The position numbers were made by a program, and so were the translations under genes. Shown piece after piece: positions 34,126 to 40,826 of a stretch of DNA of 40,826 bases. Source of the stretch: Deltaproteobacteria bacterium (GTDB lineage: Bacteria; Desulfobacterota; Desulfomonilia; UBA1062); NCBI GenBank assembly GCA_011046135.1, contig DSBG01000155.1, forward strand, positions 1 to 40,826, given 5' to 3'. The notes beneath the pieces were generated by a model, which saw only the letters and a program-made list of their open reading frames with translations, was not told the DNA's origin and made no database searches. Position 1 is the stretch's first letter, and every line of letters starts with the position of its first letter.

Positions 34126-34485
34126 GTGAATATCAATGGACTGATCGAACAGATCAAATCGAGGAACGACGCTCACAGGGCTGGGATGATCCTGTGCCAC
34201 AACGGCATCGTGAGAGCGACGTCGCGTGACGGGTCACCGGTTGCCAGGGTCACGGTCAGGGCTGACCACGACGCGATCCGGACCATTGTGGAAGAGCAGA
34301 AGAAACGCCCCGGGATCGTCGACATCCTGGTGGAGGTCAACGAGGGAGAGCTCGCCGTGGGCGACGATCTCCTGGCCATCGTGGTGGCGGGCGACATCAG
34401 GGAGCACGTCATTCCCGTCATGACTGACACGCTGAACCTCATCAAGGCCACCGCCACCCACAAGACAGAGTATCCTATCCCCTGA
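34126..34485 (+). CDS. MoaE-like small protein
   Basis: A protein of about 119 residues with the pattern of MoaE, the large (catalytic) subunit of molybdopterin synthase. The fold-level match runs from INGLIEQIKSRNDAHRAG, through GIVRATSRDG (equivalent of the VR loop), VNEGELAVGDDLLAIVVAG, to IPVMTDTLNLIKATATHK. The usual LEHYPGM and HR motifs of MoaE are not kept, the spacing between the two candidate active-site Lys differs, and the protein stops soon after them. It may be a divergent paralogue rather than the housekeeping enzyme. I place the start at GTG 34126 because GGAGG lies five bases upstream; a GTG at 34093 is possible. Supply of pterin cofactor to the Mo/W enzymes of this window would fit, but is inference. 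Confidence 0.6.
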   Translation: MNINGLIEQIKSRNDAHRAGMILCHNGIVRATSRDGSPVARVTVRADHDAIRTIVEEQKKRPGIVDILVEVNEGELAVGDDLLAIVVAGDIREHVIPVMTDTLNLIKATATHKTEYPIP

Positions 34486-34538
34486 CAGGGCTGTCTTGAC
34501 TCGGAAAATATTGTGTGCTACCCAGGGAAAACTCGTGT

Positions 34539-34614
<76 letters not shown>

Positions 34615-34796
34615 CGATACCATTGAGGAACCCTTCCAAAGACCATGTCCATACGCCCAGATCATCTCCCTTATCCTTAGGCAATGACACACGCCGCTTT
34701 TCGTGAGACAATGATTCCAGATCCCATGCGTTCACTCCAAGACATCTCGGTGACGATTGTTCTTTATGCACAACCTCGGCTGGAGGCATGGACTCT

Positions 34797-35768
34797 ATGA
34801 TTGCCGCGTTTCTCGCTGTCGCCTTTGGACTCGCACTCCTGGTCTGGAGCGCTGATCGGTTTGTGGATGGGTCAGCGTCCACGGCCCGCCATTTCGGAAT
34901 GCCGCCGCTGTTGATCGGCATGGTGATCGTTGGGTTCGGCACATCCGCCCCCGAGATGATGGTGTCGGCACTCTCTGCGTCGCAGGGTAATCCGGGCATT
35001 GCCCTGGGGAACGCCTATGGATCGAACATCACCAACATTGCGCTCATCCTGGGGCTCACGACGCTGATCAGTCCCATCGCAGTGAACTCGCAGGTGCTGC
35101 GCAAGGAATTACCGATACTAACCGCTGTTACTGCACTGGCTGCTTGGCAGATCTTGGACGGAGAGATCACGCGCAGTGATGCCCTGGTTCTGCTGGTCGT
35201 GTTCGGTGCGCTCATGGGGTGGTCAATCTGGCAGGGCATGCAGAAGAAATCCGACTCCCTCGGAGGTGAGATGGAGCAGGAACTGACAGTTTATGCCATG
35301 CCGATTCGAAAGGCACTCTTTCGGCTTGTCTCCGGTCTCGTAGTTCTGATCGTAAGCTCCCGCATCCTGGTCTGGGGCGCGGTCGAACTCGCCCACAGAC
35401 TGGGGGTGGACGATCTGATCATCGGACTGACCATCGTGGCAGTGGGCACGTCGTTGCCGGAGCTGTCCTCTTCGATCATAGCCACCTGGAGAGGAGAGCA
35501 CGACATTGCGCTGGGCAACGTGCTGGGGTCAAACCTCTTCAACACACTTGCCGTGGTGGGAATTGCAGGGGCGATCCACCCGATGGCTGTTGGACCCGAG
35601 GTCTTCTCACGGGACATTCCGGTCATGGCGGCACTCACCGTTTCCCTGTTCATTCTCGGGTATGGCTTCCGCCGGCCTGGCCGCATCAACCGTTTCGAAG
35701 GGATCGCCCTGCTTGCCTGCTACTTAGGCTATACAACGTTCCTGGTGAGTACCACCTTCGGTCAGTGA
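34797..35768 (+). CDS. Na+/Ca2+ exchanger family (CaCA, YrbG-like) protein
   Basis: A 323-residue inner-membrane cation/calcium exchanger with about ten membrane segments in two inverted halves. The alpha-repeat signatures are GFGTSAPEMMVSALSA (first half) and AVGTSLPELSSSIIATWRG (second), each followed by the paired GNAYGSNITNI and GNVLGSNLFNT. These repeats form the ion-binding site. The start is chosen at the ATG at 34797, ten bases after GGAGG; an ATG at 34788 is only one base from that site. It follows tRNA-Ala by about 180 bp and stands alone. Confidence 0.92.
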   Translation: MIAAFLAVAFGLALLVWSADRFVDGSASTARHFGMPPLLIGMVIVGFGTSAPEMMVSALSASQGNPGIALGNAYGSNITNIALILGLTTLISPIAVNSQVLRKELPILTAVTALAAWQILDGEITRSDALVLLVVFGALMGWSIWQGMQKKSDSLGGEMEQELTVYAMPIRKALFRLVSGLVVLIVSSRILVWGAVELAHRLGVDDLIIGLTIVAVGTSLPELSSSIIATWRGEHDIALGNVLGSNLFNTLAVVGIAGAIHPMAVGPEVFSRDIPVMAALTVSLFILGYGFRRPGRINRFEGIALLACYLGYTTFLVSTTFGQ

Positions 35769-36003
35769 CGGCGAGCACCCCGATTCCACAGGTGGCTATC
35801 GAACCTGTGCCCGACTGTCCCACCTCCCCTCACCGCCGTGCAGCAGTGGAACATCCTTCAAGAAATCTCTGCTCTGGTTTTCCGTGCGGGTAATGCTTGT
35901 GGATGCGGTCTAAGGCGTTTATTATCTCAGTGATTCGTGGAGAGCACACAAGAGCCGAGCTGCAAGCTTCATTGGTGCTCCCCCAACAAAAGGAGGCACC
36001 GTG

Positions 36004-37068
36004 ATGGTGAAATATATCCAGAAATCCTCGGTGAAAAAGGGGCTTCCTCCGGGAACCCTCGTGCACGTCGGCGAGGAAAAGCTCGGAGAGACCAGGATTT
36101 CACTTTTCGAGTACGACACAGCCGGGTACAGAGAAGCAGCACACGCAACCCTGGAAGATGTCATCGCCTCCAGAGATTCACAACGCGTGAGCTGGATCAA
36201 TATTTCAGGGCTCTCACAGGTAGAGGTCATTCAGCAGATCGGATCCCGCTTCGATCTCCACCCCCTGGTCATGGAGGATCTTGTGAGTACCGGCCAGAGA
36301 CCAAAGGTCGAAGATCACGAGGTCTACCTCTTCATCGTCCTCAAGATGCTCTACCTCGACGATGAGGACACTGGCATCCAGTATGAGCAGGTCAGCCTGA
36401 TCCTGGGGAAGACCTTTGTGCTCTCGTTTCAGGAGGCCCAGCAGGATGTATTCGAACCCCTCAGGGATCGGATCCGCACCGGGAAAGGAAGGATCCGAAA
36501 GATGGGCGCCGACCACCTGGCCTATGCCCTCCTCGATGCCATCGTGGATCACTACTATGTGGTCCTCGAAAAGTTGAGCGATGACATCGAAGCCCTGGAA
36601 GAAACCCTGATGAGCAACCCATCGAGAGAAACCCTACAGACCATCCATGGCATGAAGAACGAGATGCTCTTCCTGAGAAAGTCCGTCTGGCCCCTGCGTG
36701 AGGTGCTTGCCAGCCTGGCACGTGCAGAGAGCAGCCTGATACAGGAAAACACTGTCATCTACCTCAGGGATGTCTACGATCACACGATCCAGGTGGTGGA
36801 CACCATCGAGATGTTCCGGGACATGATCTCCGGCATGCGCGACACCTATCTCTCCAGCATCAGCAACCGCATGAACGAGGTCATGAAGGTGCTCACCATC
36901 TTCGCTTCCATCTTCATCCCGCTAACCTTCATTGCGGGCATCTACGGCATGAACTTCGCTTACATGCCCGAGCTGGAATGGCGCTGGAGCTATCCCCTGC
37001 TCTGGGGGATCATGATCACCCTCGGGGTATCCATGGTCATCTATTTCAGGAACAGGAAGTGGTTCTGA
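36004..37068 (+). CDS. corA: CorA-family Mg2+/Co2+ channel
   Basis: A 354-residue CorA. A long soluble N-terminal region (to about 290) has the usual strand-rich cap and long stalk helices (RDMISGMRDTYLSSISNRMN). Two C-terminal membrane segments follow, with the signature YGMNF between them (IAGIYGMNFAYMPEL) and a short basic tail (YFRNRKWF). CorA forms pentamers in the inner membrane and carries Mg2+ or other divalent ions. AGGAGG lies seven bases before the ATG at 36004 and four before an in-frame GTG at 36001; I prefer the ATG. Confidence 0.94.
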   Translation: MVKYIQKSSVKKGLPPGTLVHVGEEKLGETRISLFEYDTAGYREAAHATLEDVIASRDSQRVSWINISGLSQVEVIQQIGSRFDLHPLVMEDLVSTGQRPKVEDHEVYLFIVLKMLYLDDEDTGIQYEQVSLILGKTFVLSFQEAQQDVFEPLRDRIRTGKGRIRKMGADHLAYALLDAIVDHYYVVLEKLSDDIEALEETLMSNPSRETLQTIHGMKNEMLFLRKSVWPLREVLASLARAESSLIQENTVIYLRDVYDHTIQVVDTIEMFRDMISGMRDTYLSSISNRMNEVMKVLTIFASIFIPLTFIAGIYGMNFAYMPELEWRWSYPLLWGIMITLGVSMVIYFRNRKWF

Positions 37069-37282
37069 TGCGCCCATGCCGTCTTTTGCCCTGACACGGT
37101 CTTCCTGCTGACCTCATAGATCCTGTAAGCGGGCCTGCATGCATACAACCATAAGACCCGCAGGTATATCTCCGGCGAGACATAGACAACAGATCCTATC
37201 AGCTCAGTCCTTCATCAGGAACCAGAGGTGTTTGCAGAGAGACCCGACTTCTGATAGGATGAGAGAAGACAGATCGGAGCAC

Positions 37283-38308
37283 ATGGTGGATTCCCCTGCA
37301 CAGACGCTTCTCTCGTTCGTGGGACAGAAACGGCGGATCCTCATCGTCTGCCACAACAACCCCGACCCCGACACCATCGCATCGGCACATGCGCTCAGGA
37401 GCATTTTCTACCAGAAACTCAGGAGAAAGGCGACCATCACCTACGGCGGAGTGATCGGCAGGGTTGAGAACCGGGAACTCACCAGGAAACTCAAGACTGA
37501 GATGGTTCCGGTCAAGGACATCGTTTTCAAGAAGTATTCAGTGATCTGCCTGGTCGATACCCAGCCGCGAACGGGAAATAACGGGCTCCCCAGGGAATTT
37601 CTCCCGCACGTGGTCATCGACCACCACCCCCTGAAGAACACGACCCGGAAGTGCCCGTTCCATGATGTGCGACCCCACTACGGCAGCACCTCCACCATCA
37701 TGACCGAGTATTTCCGTGAACTCGATCTCCCCATGGACCGCATGCTGGCAACCGCCCTGTTCTACGGTCTGAAGACCGACACCAACGGCCTTCTCAGGCA
37801 TGCGGTGAAGGCAGACCTCGAGGCCTTCAACTACCTGTTTCCCAAGATCGCTCCCAAGACGCTCTCCTCCATCGAAAACCCGATGATTCCCAAATCGCAC
37901 TACCTCAAGTTCGCCGATGCCATCAACAAGTCCGTCCAGTACAAGGACGTGATCATTTCCCAGATGGGCAAGGTGAACAACCCCGACATCGTTGCCGAGA
38001 TGGCGGATTTTCTGCTCATGATGGAGAACATCCGCTGGACACTGTGCACCGGGGAATTCAAGGACGAACTCGTGGTGTCGGTGCGCACCTCGCGCAGGGG
38101 CTGGTGGGCCGGAAAGGTTGCCATCAAGATCCTGCGCGGTCTCGGCACCGGTGGCGGCCACGAGAAGGCTGCCGGCGGGAGGATCAATATCGCCGGGCTT
38201 GCTGACGGCACGCTCCAGGAAAAGAAGGCCAGACTTGCAGAACGTTTCCTCAAGGCACTCGGCATGGACGATGAAAAGGGCAGACCCATGGTTACCAACT
38301 CCGCGTGA
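37283..38308 (+). CDS. DHH-family phosphoesterase
   Basis: A 341-residue soluble phosphoesterase of the DHH/DHHA1 superfamily, which includes nanoRNases and cyclic-dinucleotide phosphodiesterases. Metal-binding motifs: HNNPDPDTIAS near the N-terminus, LVDTQPRTGNN, VVIDHHPLKN (the DHH motif) and the later YGSTSTIMTE. The DHHA1 part ends with GTGGGHEKAAGGRI. It has no membrane segment or CBS domain. The start is uncertain: ATG 37283 is close to a GGAG, while an ATG at 37259 has no site; the frame stays open further upstream without family-like residues. NrnA-like oligoribonuclease activity is a reasonable but unverified guess. Confidence 0.83.
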   Translation: MVDSPAQTLLSFVGQKRRILIVCHNNPDPDTIASAHALRSIFYQKLRRKATITYGGVIGRVENRELTRKLKTEMVPVKDIVFKKYSVICLVDTQPRTGNNGLPREFLPHVVIDHHPLKNTTRKCPFHDVRPHYGSTSTIMTEYFRELDLPMDRMLATALFYGLKTDTNGLLRHAVKADLEAFNYLFPKIAPKTLSSIENPMIPKSHYLKFADAINKSVQYKDVIISQMGKVNNPDIVAEMADFLLMMENIRWTLCTGEFKDELVVSVRTSRRGWWAGKVAIKILRGLGTGGGHEKAAGGRINIAGLADGTLQEKKARLAERFLKALGMDDEKGRPMVTNSA

Positions 38309-38485
38309 CTGTCTGCTGGTGGGAAAAGGGGCTCGCCCCACTCAGAACGAAGTGCTCCCGGGGTCCTTGTCACGGAATCTCACGACCTGCTCAGTGTCAT
38401 CAGGGTCGATCATACCCCTGTCCGGTGGAGGTCTCATCAGAGCCGCAGCATGGCAGCCCCTTTGTGCACTCCGTGATACATTGCC

Positions 38486-40096
38486 TCATGCTGCCAGGAT
38501 GGACTGGATCTCCTCCTGGATGTAGCGGAGACGGTCGATCTCCTCGTCCGAGATGCGCGCCCTGTACTGCTGATTTTCGATCCTCGTCCTGAGCACTCCG
38601 AGTTCTCTTTCCACATCGGCATACGCGCTCATGAGTTCTGCCCCGAGATCAAGGGGCTTCTCCTCGATCGTGCTGACCTCGTAGGGAAACTCCTTGGGTT
38701 TGAGGAACAACGTCTCCCGCCACTGGGGCACATGGGCCTCGAAACCGAGCCTGTCACTGACCAGCTGCGCAAAAGTCTCGCTCACCGAGAGCTCCCCGTG
38801 GACAACGAAGACCCGGGGTTTCGACTCCGAGTAATGGGAAAGCCACTTCAGCAGATCGTTCTGATCTGCATGGGAGGAGAACCCGCCGATGGTGAACACC
38901 TTTGCCCGCACGGAGACATCCTCCCGGAAGATCTTCACCGACTTCTGGCCGTCCACGATCTTGCGCCCCGTGGTACCGCCGGCCTGGAACCCCACGATCA
39001 CGAGGCTCGCTCCAGGTCTCCACAGGTTGTGCTTGAGGTGGTGCTTGATCCTGCCTGCATTGCACATGCCGCTTCCGGCAATGACAATGGCTGGGCCTTT
39101 TGCCTCGTTGATGGCAATGGACTCGGCCGTGCTCTGTGAGTAGTGGAAGTTGGGCATGGCAAAGGGATCGAACCCATCGTCCACGATAGCCAGGGCCTCC
39201 TCGTCGTAGTACTTCCTGCTCTTTTTGAAGATCTCGGTGGCCTTGATGGCGAGCGGGCTGTCCAGGTAGATGGGGATGTCGGGGAGCTTCCCTGCACGAT
39301 GGAATTCACCCAGGACATAGATGATCTCCTGGGTACGCTCCACGGCAAAGGCGGGAATGAGGACCTTCTCGCCATTGGATACGGCATAGGTGATGGCATC
39401 GAGGAGTTCGGCCTCGCTCTCTTCGAAGGATTTATGCAGCCGGTTTCCATAGGTTGATTCCACGAACAGGTAGTCGGCGTTGGAGATCTCGGCCGGATCC
39501 TTGACGATGAGCTGGTTGGCCTGGCCGATGTCCCCGGAGAACACGAACTTGATCTCCTGATCGCCGTCTGTCACCCACAGTTCAACGATTGAGGATCCGA
39601 GGATGTGACCCGCGTTACGCAGGCGTGCGCGGATCCCTCCGGAGATGGGGATGATCTCGTCGCGCTCCACAGGGAACAGGTACTCCAGGCTTTTCTGTGC
39701 ATCTTCCTTGGTGTAGAGCGGTTGAATCTCTCTCCTCGCCTTGCGCCTGTTCTTGCGCGTCTGCCACTGAGCCTCCATCTCCTGCACGTGTGCGGCATCG
39801 AGCAGCATGATCTCGCAGAGCTCTGCGGTGGGCGGTGACGTGATGATCTTTCCCCTGAAGCCGTCACGCACCAGCATGGGAATCCTCCCGCTGTGATCGA
39901 TGTGGGCGTGGGTGAGAAGCAGCGTGCTGATCTGGGAGGGTGTGAAGTCCCAGTCTCTCCAGTTCCGGGCATCCATCTCCTTGCCCCCCTGGAAGAGGCC
40001 GCAGTCCACGAGCACCTTGTCTCCCTGAGGGCTCTCCACCAGATAATTCGATCCCGTCACTCCTCCAACACCACCAAGGCAGGTCACCTTTACCAT
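38486..40096 (-). CDS. Metallo-beta-lactamase RNase/CPSF-like protein (beta-CASP)
   Basis: A 536-residue zinc hydrolase of the beta-CASP group related to CPSF-73/Ysh1 and bacterial RNase-like proteins. The metal site begins with THAHIDHSGR (HxHxDH), continues with NAGHILGSS and VFSGDIGQ, and includes the beta-CASP insertion (LIPAFAVERTQEIIYVLGEF, IYLDSPLAIKATEIF, VIAGSGMCNAGRIKHHL). Near the C-terminus are GGFSSHADQNDLLKWL and VFVVHGELS, followed by a charged helical tail. It probably cuts or trims RNA. An AAGGAG precedes the start; an overlapping ATG five bases upstream is out of frame and closes after three codons. It lies between the DHH gene (convergent) and tRNA-Leu (divergent). Confidence 0.92.
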   Translation of the reverse strand: MVKVTCLGGVGGVTGSNYLVESPQGDKVLVDCGLFQGGKEMDARNWRDWDFTPSQISTLLLTHAHIDHSGRIPMLVRDGFRGKIITSPPTAELCEIMLLDAAHVQEMEAQWQTRKNRRKARREIQPLYTKEDAQKSLEYLFPVERDEIIPISGGIRARLRNAGHILGSSIVELWVTDGDQEIKFVFSGDIGQANQLIVKDPAEISNADYLFVESTYGNRLHKSFEESEAELLDAITYAVSNGEKVLIPAFAVERTQEIIYVLGEFHRAGKLPDIPIYLDSPLAIKATEIFKKSRKYYDEEALAIVDDGFDPFAMPNFHYSQSTAESIAINEAKGPAIVIAGSGMCNAGRIKHHLKHNLWRPGASLVIVGFQAGGTTGRKIVDGQKSVKIFREDVSVRAKVFTIGGFSSHADQNDLLKWLSHYSESKPRVFVVHGELSVSETFAQLVSDRLGFEAHVPQWRETLFLKPKEFPYEVSTIEEKPLDLGAELMSAYADVERELGVLRTRIENQQYRARISDEEIDRLRYIQEEIQSILAA

Positions 40097-40267
40097 GCCA
40101 TGCTCCTTTCATCCCTGGATTTCGCGTGATCACTGTTTCAGATCTGATATATTTCTGCAGCAGTTTGAAGGATATACCACACCATTTCATGTTCGAGAAG
40201 AGAAAGGGCTTGAATCCACGATCTCCTTGACAGGGGTCTCCCGATGATATTACATCCCAATGTGCCT

Positions 40268-40352
40268 GCCCGAGTGGCGGAATTGGCAGACGCAAGGGAC
40301 TTAAAATCCCTCGGAGCTCAGCTCTGTACCGGTTCGAGTCCGGTCTCGGGCA
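40268..40352 (+). tRNA. tRNA-Leu(UAA)
   Basis: Class II tRNA of 85 nt: acceptor GCCCGAG paired with CTCGGGC, D-arm GTGGCGGAATTGGCAGAC, anticodon stem AGGGA/TCCCT around CTTAAAA (anticodon TAA), a long variable arm (CGGAGCTCAGCTCTG) and T-arm ACCGGTTCGAGTCCGGT. The discriminator is A at 40352 and no CCA is encoded, unlike tRNA-Ala in the same window. Confidence 0.95.
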
Positions 40353-40356
40353 CTTC

Positions 40357-40542
40357 TCACAGAGCCATTCTACAATTCCCTGGTAATTTACCCATTAGAT
40401 TAAAATATAGAGCTTTTCCCATTTTGTCCCCCATTTGTCCCCCTTTGCATTTCTCTGTTTTGTCTATCCTGAACAAGTCGATTTTCTTAGGCCGGCAAGG
40501 AGTCAGAGTAAATGAGTCATACAGAATTTTTTGATTAGAGTA
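40357..40542 (-). pseudogene. Possible integrase C-terminal remnant next to tRNA-Leu
   Basis: A 61-codon open frame without a plausible start or ribosome-binding site, ending five bases from the tRNA 3' end. Its middle reads EKCKGGQMGDKMGKALYF, a Gly/Lys-rich repeat I associate with tails of tyrosine recombinases that sit beside tRNA genes. No catalytic Arg/His/Tyr box is present. The identification is weak; it could be chance. Confidence 0.25.
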
Positions 40543-40749
40543 CTACGAAAGTGAAGTTTGAAGGAATACTGCAGTGAAGGATGTAACCGTGAACTGTCTT
40601 GAGGTATAGTATCGTCCAGATCGATATTAACGTTGTCAGGGCACCATCATTGCAATCTCATCTGTGAGATAGCTCGATTCATCTATCTCGTATGTCCAAC
40701 TTCCAGATGAACTCCTCGGTGCATGGATGCCCTACCTTCATATGTAAAT

Positions 40750-40789
40750 ACCCCGTGGTTCACCGGGTGGTTTTGGTTTTCGTGTTTTT
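40750..40789 (+). terminator. Terminator-like hairpin with T-rich tail
   Basis: An imperfect hairpin (ACCC-C-GTG, loop GTT, CAC-C-GGGT) is followed by a T-rich stretch ending in five Ts. If functional it would end plus-strand transcription, for which no gene is visible upstream other than tRNA-Leu. Confidence 0.3.
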
Positions 40790-40826
40790 AGAGTAAGCCA
40801 GTAATGAAGAGAAGTTTCATATACGT

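Larger units (their letters stand above)
40353..40826. other. AT-richer tail beyond tRNA-Leu without intact genes
   Basis: The last 474 bp are visibly poorer in G and C than the rest. They contain a duplicated TTTGTCCCCC (40425-40444), a 7-bp inverted repeat GAGATAG/CTATCTC (40666-40689) and no supported gene on either strand. The position beside a tRNA and the composition change suggest the start of an integrated or decayed element, but the window ends before this can be confirmed. Confidence 0.5.

Noticed and set aside
38319-38341. GGGGCTCGCCCC near the end of the DHH gene as a third intercistronic hairpin
   Set aside because: The stem is only four bases and the loop does not match the GYCA loop of the other two hairpins.
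40244-40534. 96-codon plus-strand open frame across tRNA-Leu
   Set aside because: Its first part reads through the tRNA gene; no ribosome-binding site or recognisable protein motif follows.

Overview
The window looks like chromosomal DNA of a Gram-negative strict anaerobe, most likely a Desulfobacterota-type (syntrophic or sulfate-reducer-like) bacterium. This is inferred from gene content: Kdo/LPS genes (waaA, kdsB), Hdr/MvhD-type iron-sulfur flavoproteins, tungsten aldehyde:ferredoxin oxidoreductase (AOR) family proteins, an EtfAB plus membrane Etf:quinone oxidoreductase module, and two short-chain acyl-CoA synthetases. No rRNA, CRISPR array, insertion sequence or intact phage gene is visible.

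Layout. (1) 1-1637: 5' part of a GH13 alpha-glucan enzyme that runs off the left edge. (2) 1849-14554, all minus strand: an eleven-gene redox operon that starts at a good sigma70-type promoter (14694-14721). In transcription order it encodes a Tat-signal ferredoxin, full-length AOR, NapG-like Tat ferredoxin, two HdrA-like flavoproteins, MvhD-like protein, FrhB/HdrC-like ferredoxin, formate-dehydrogenase-like molybdopterin enzyme, small HdrC-like protein, NapH-like membrane polyferredoxin fused to a ferredoxin domain, and a shortened AOR paralogue. (3) 15074-17532: a DUF4388/J-domain/TPR protein, a small hypothetical protein, and a fusion of a glycosyltransferase-like half with a mannose-6-phosphate-isomerase-type cupin. 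(4) 17583-24344, minus: TetR regulator, 3-hydroxyacyl-CoA dehydrogenase/enoyl-CoA hydratase fusion, EtfB, EtfA and the membrane Etf:quinone oxidoreductase, ending in an intrinsic terminator. (5) 24428-30176: acetyl-CoA synthetase with its promoter, a TetR-type palindrome and terminator, a secreted protein of unknown function, a small Cys protein, and propionyl-CoA synthetase. (6) 30348-33800: an OFA-type MFS transporter, then waaA, kdsB and a macro-domain remnant. (7) 34126-40352: a MoaE-like protein, tRNA-Ala(GGC), a Na+/Ca2+ exchanger, CorA, a DHH phosphoesterase, an RNase-like metallo-beta-lactamase protein and tRNA-Leu(UAA). (8) 40353-40826: an AT-richer tail without intact genes, possibly the edge of an element inserted at tRNA-Leu.

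How the genes may work together. The TetR operon and the two synthetases form a fatty-acid/short-chain acyl-CoA module: acids are activated to CoA thioesters, oxidised by the dehydrogenase/hydratase fusion, and acyl-CoA dehydrogenase electrons (that enzyme is not in the window) pass through EtfAB to the membrane quinone oxidoreductase. The 12.7-kb redox operon is the most unusual item. It combines two AOR-family proteins, a double HdrA core without any HdrB, MvhD, a formate-dehydrogenase-like subunit and NapG/NapH-like quinone-linked proteins. I infer a membrane-associated flavin-based electron-bifurcating or confurcating complex that links an AOR-type reaction, formate and the quinone pool. 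It is distantly reminiscent of the Bam complex (class II benzoyl-CoA reductase: AOR-like BamB with HdrA- and MvhD-like subunits), but it differs in having NapGH-like and Fdh-like parts and Tat signals. All functional assignments come from reading motifs; no database search was run.
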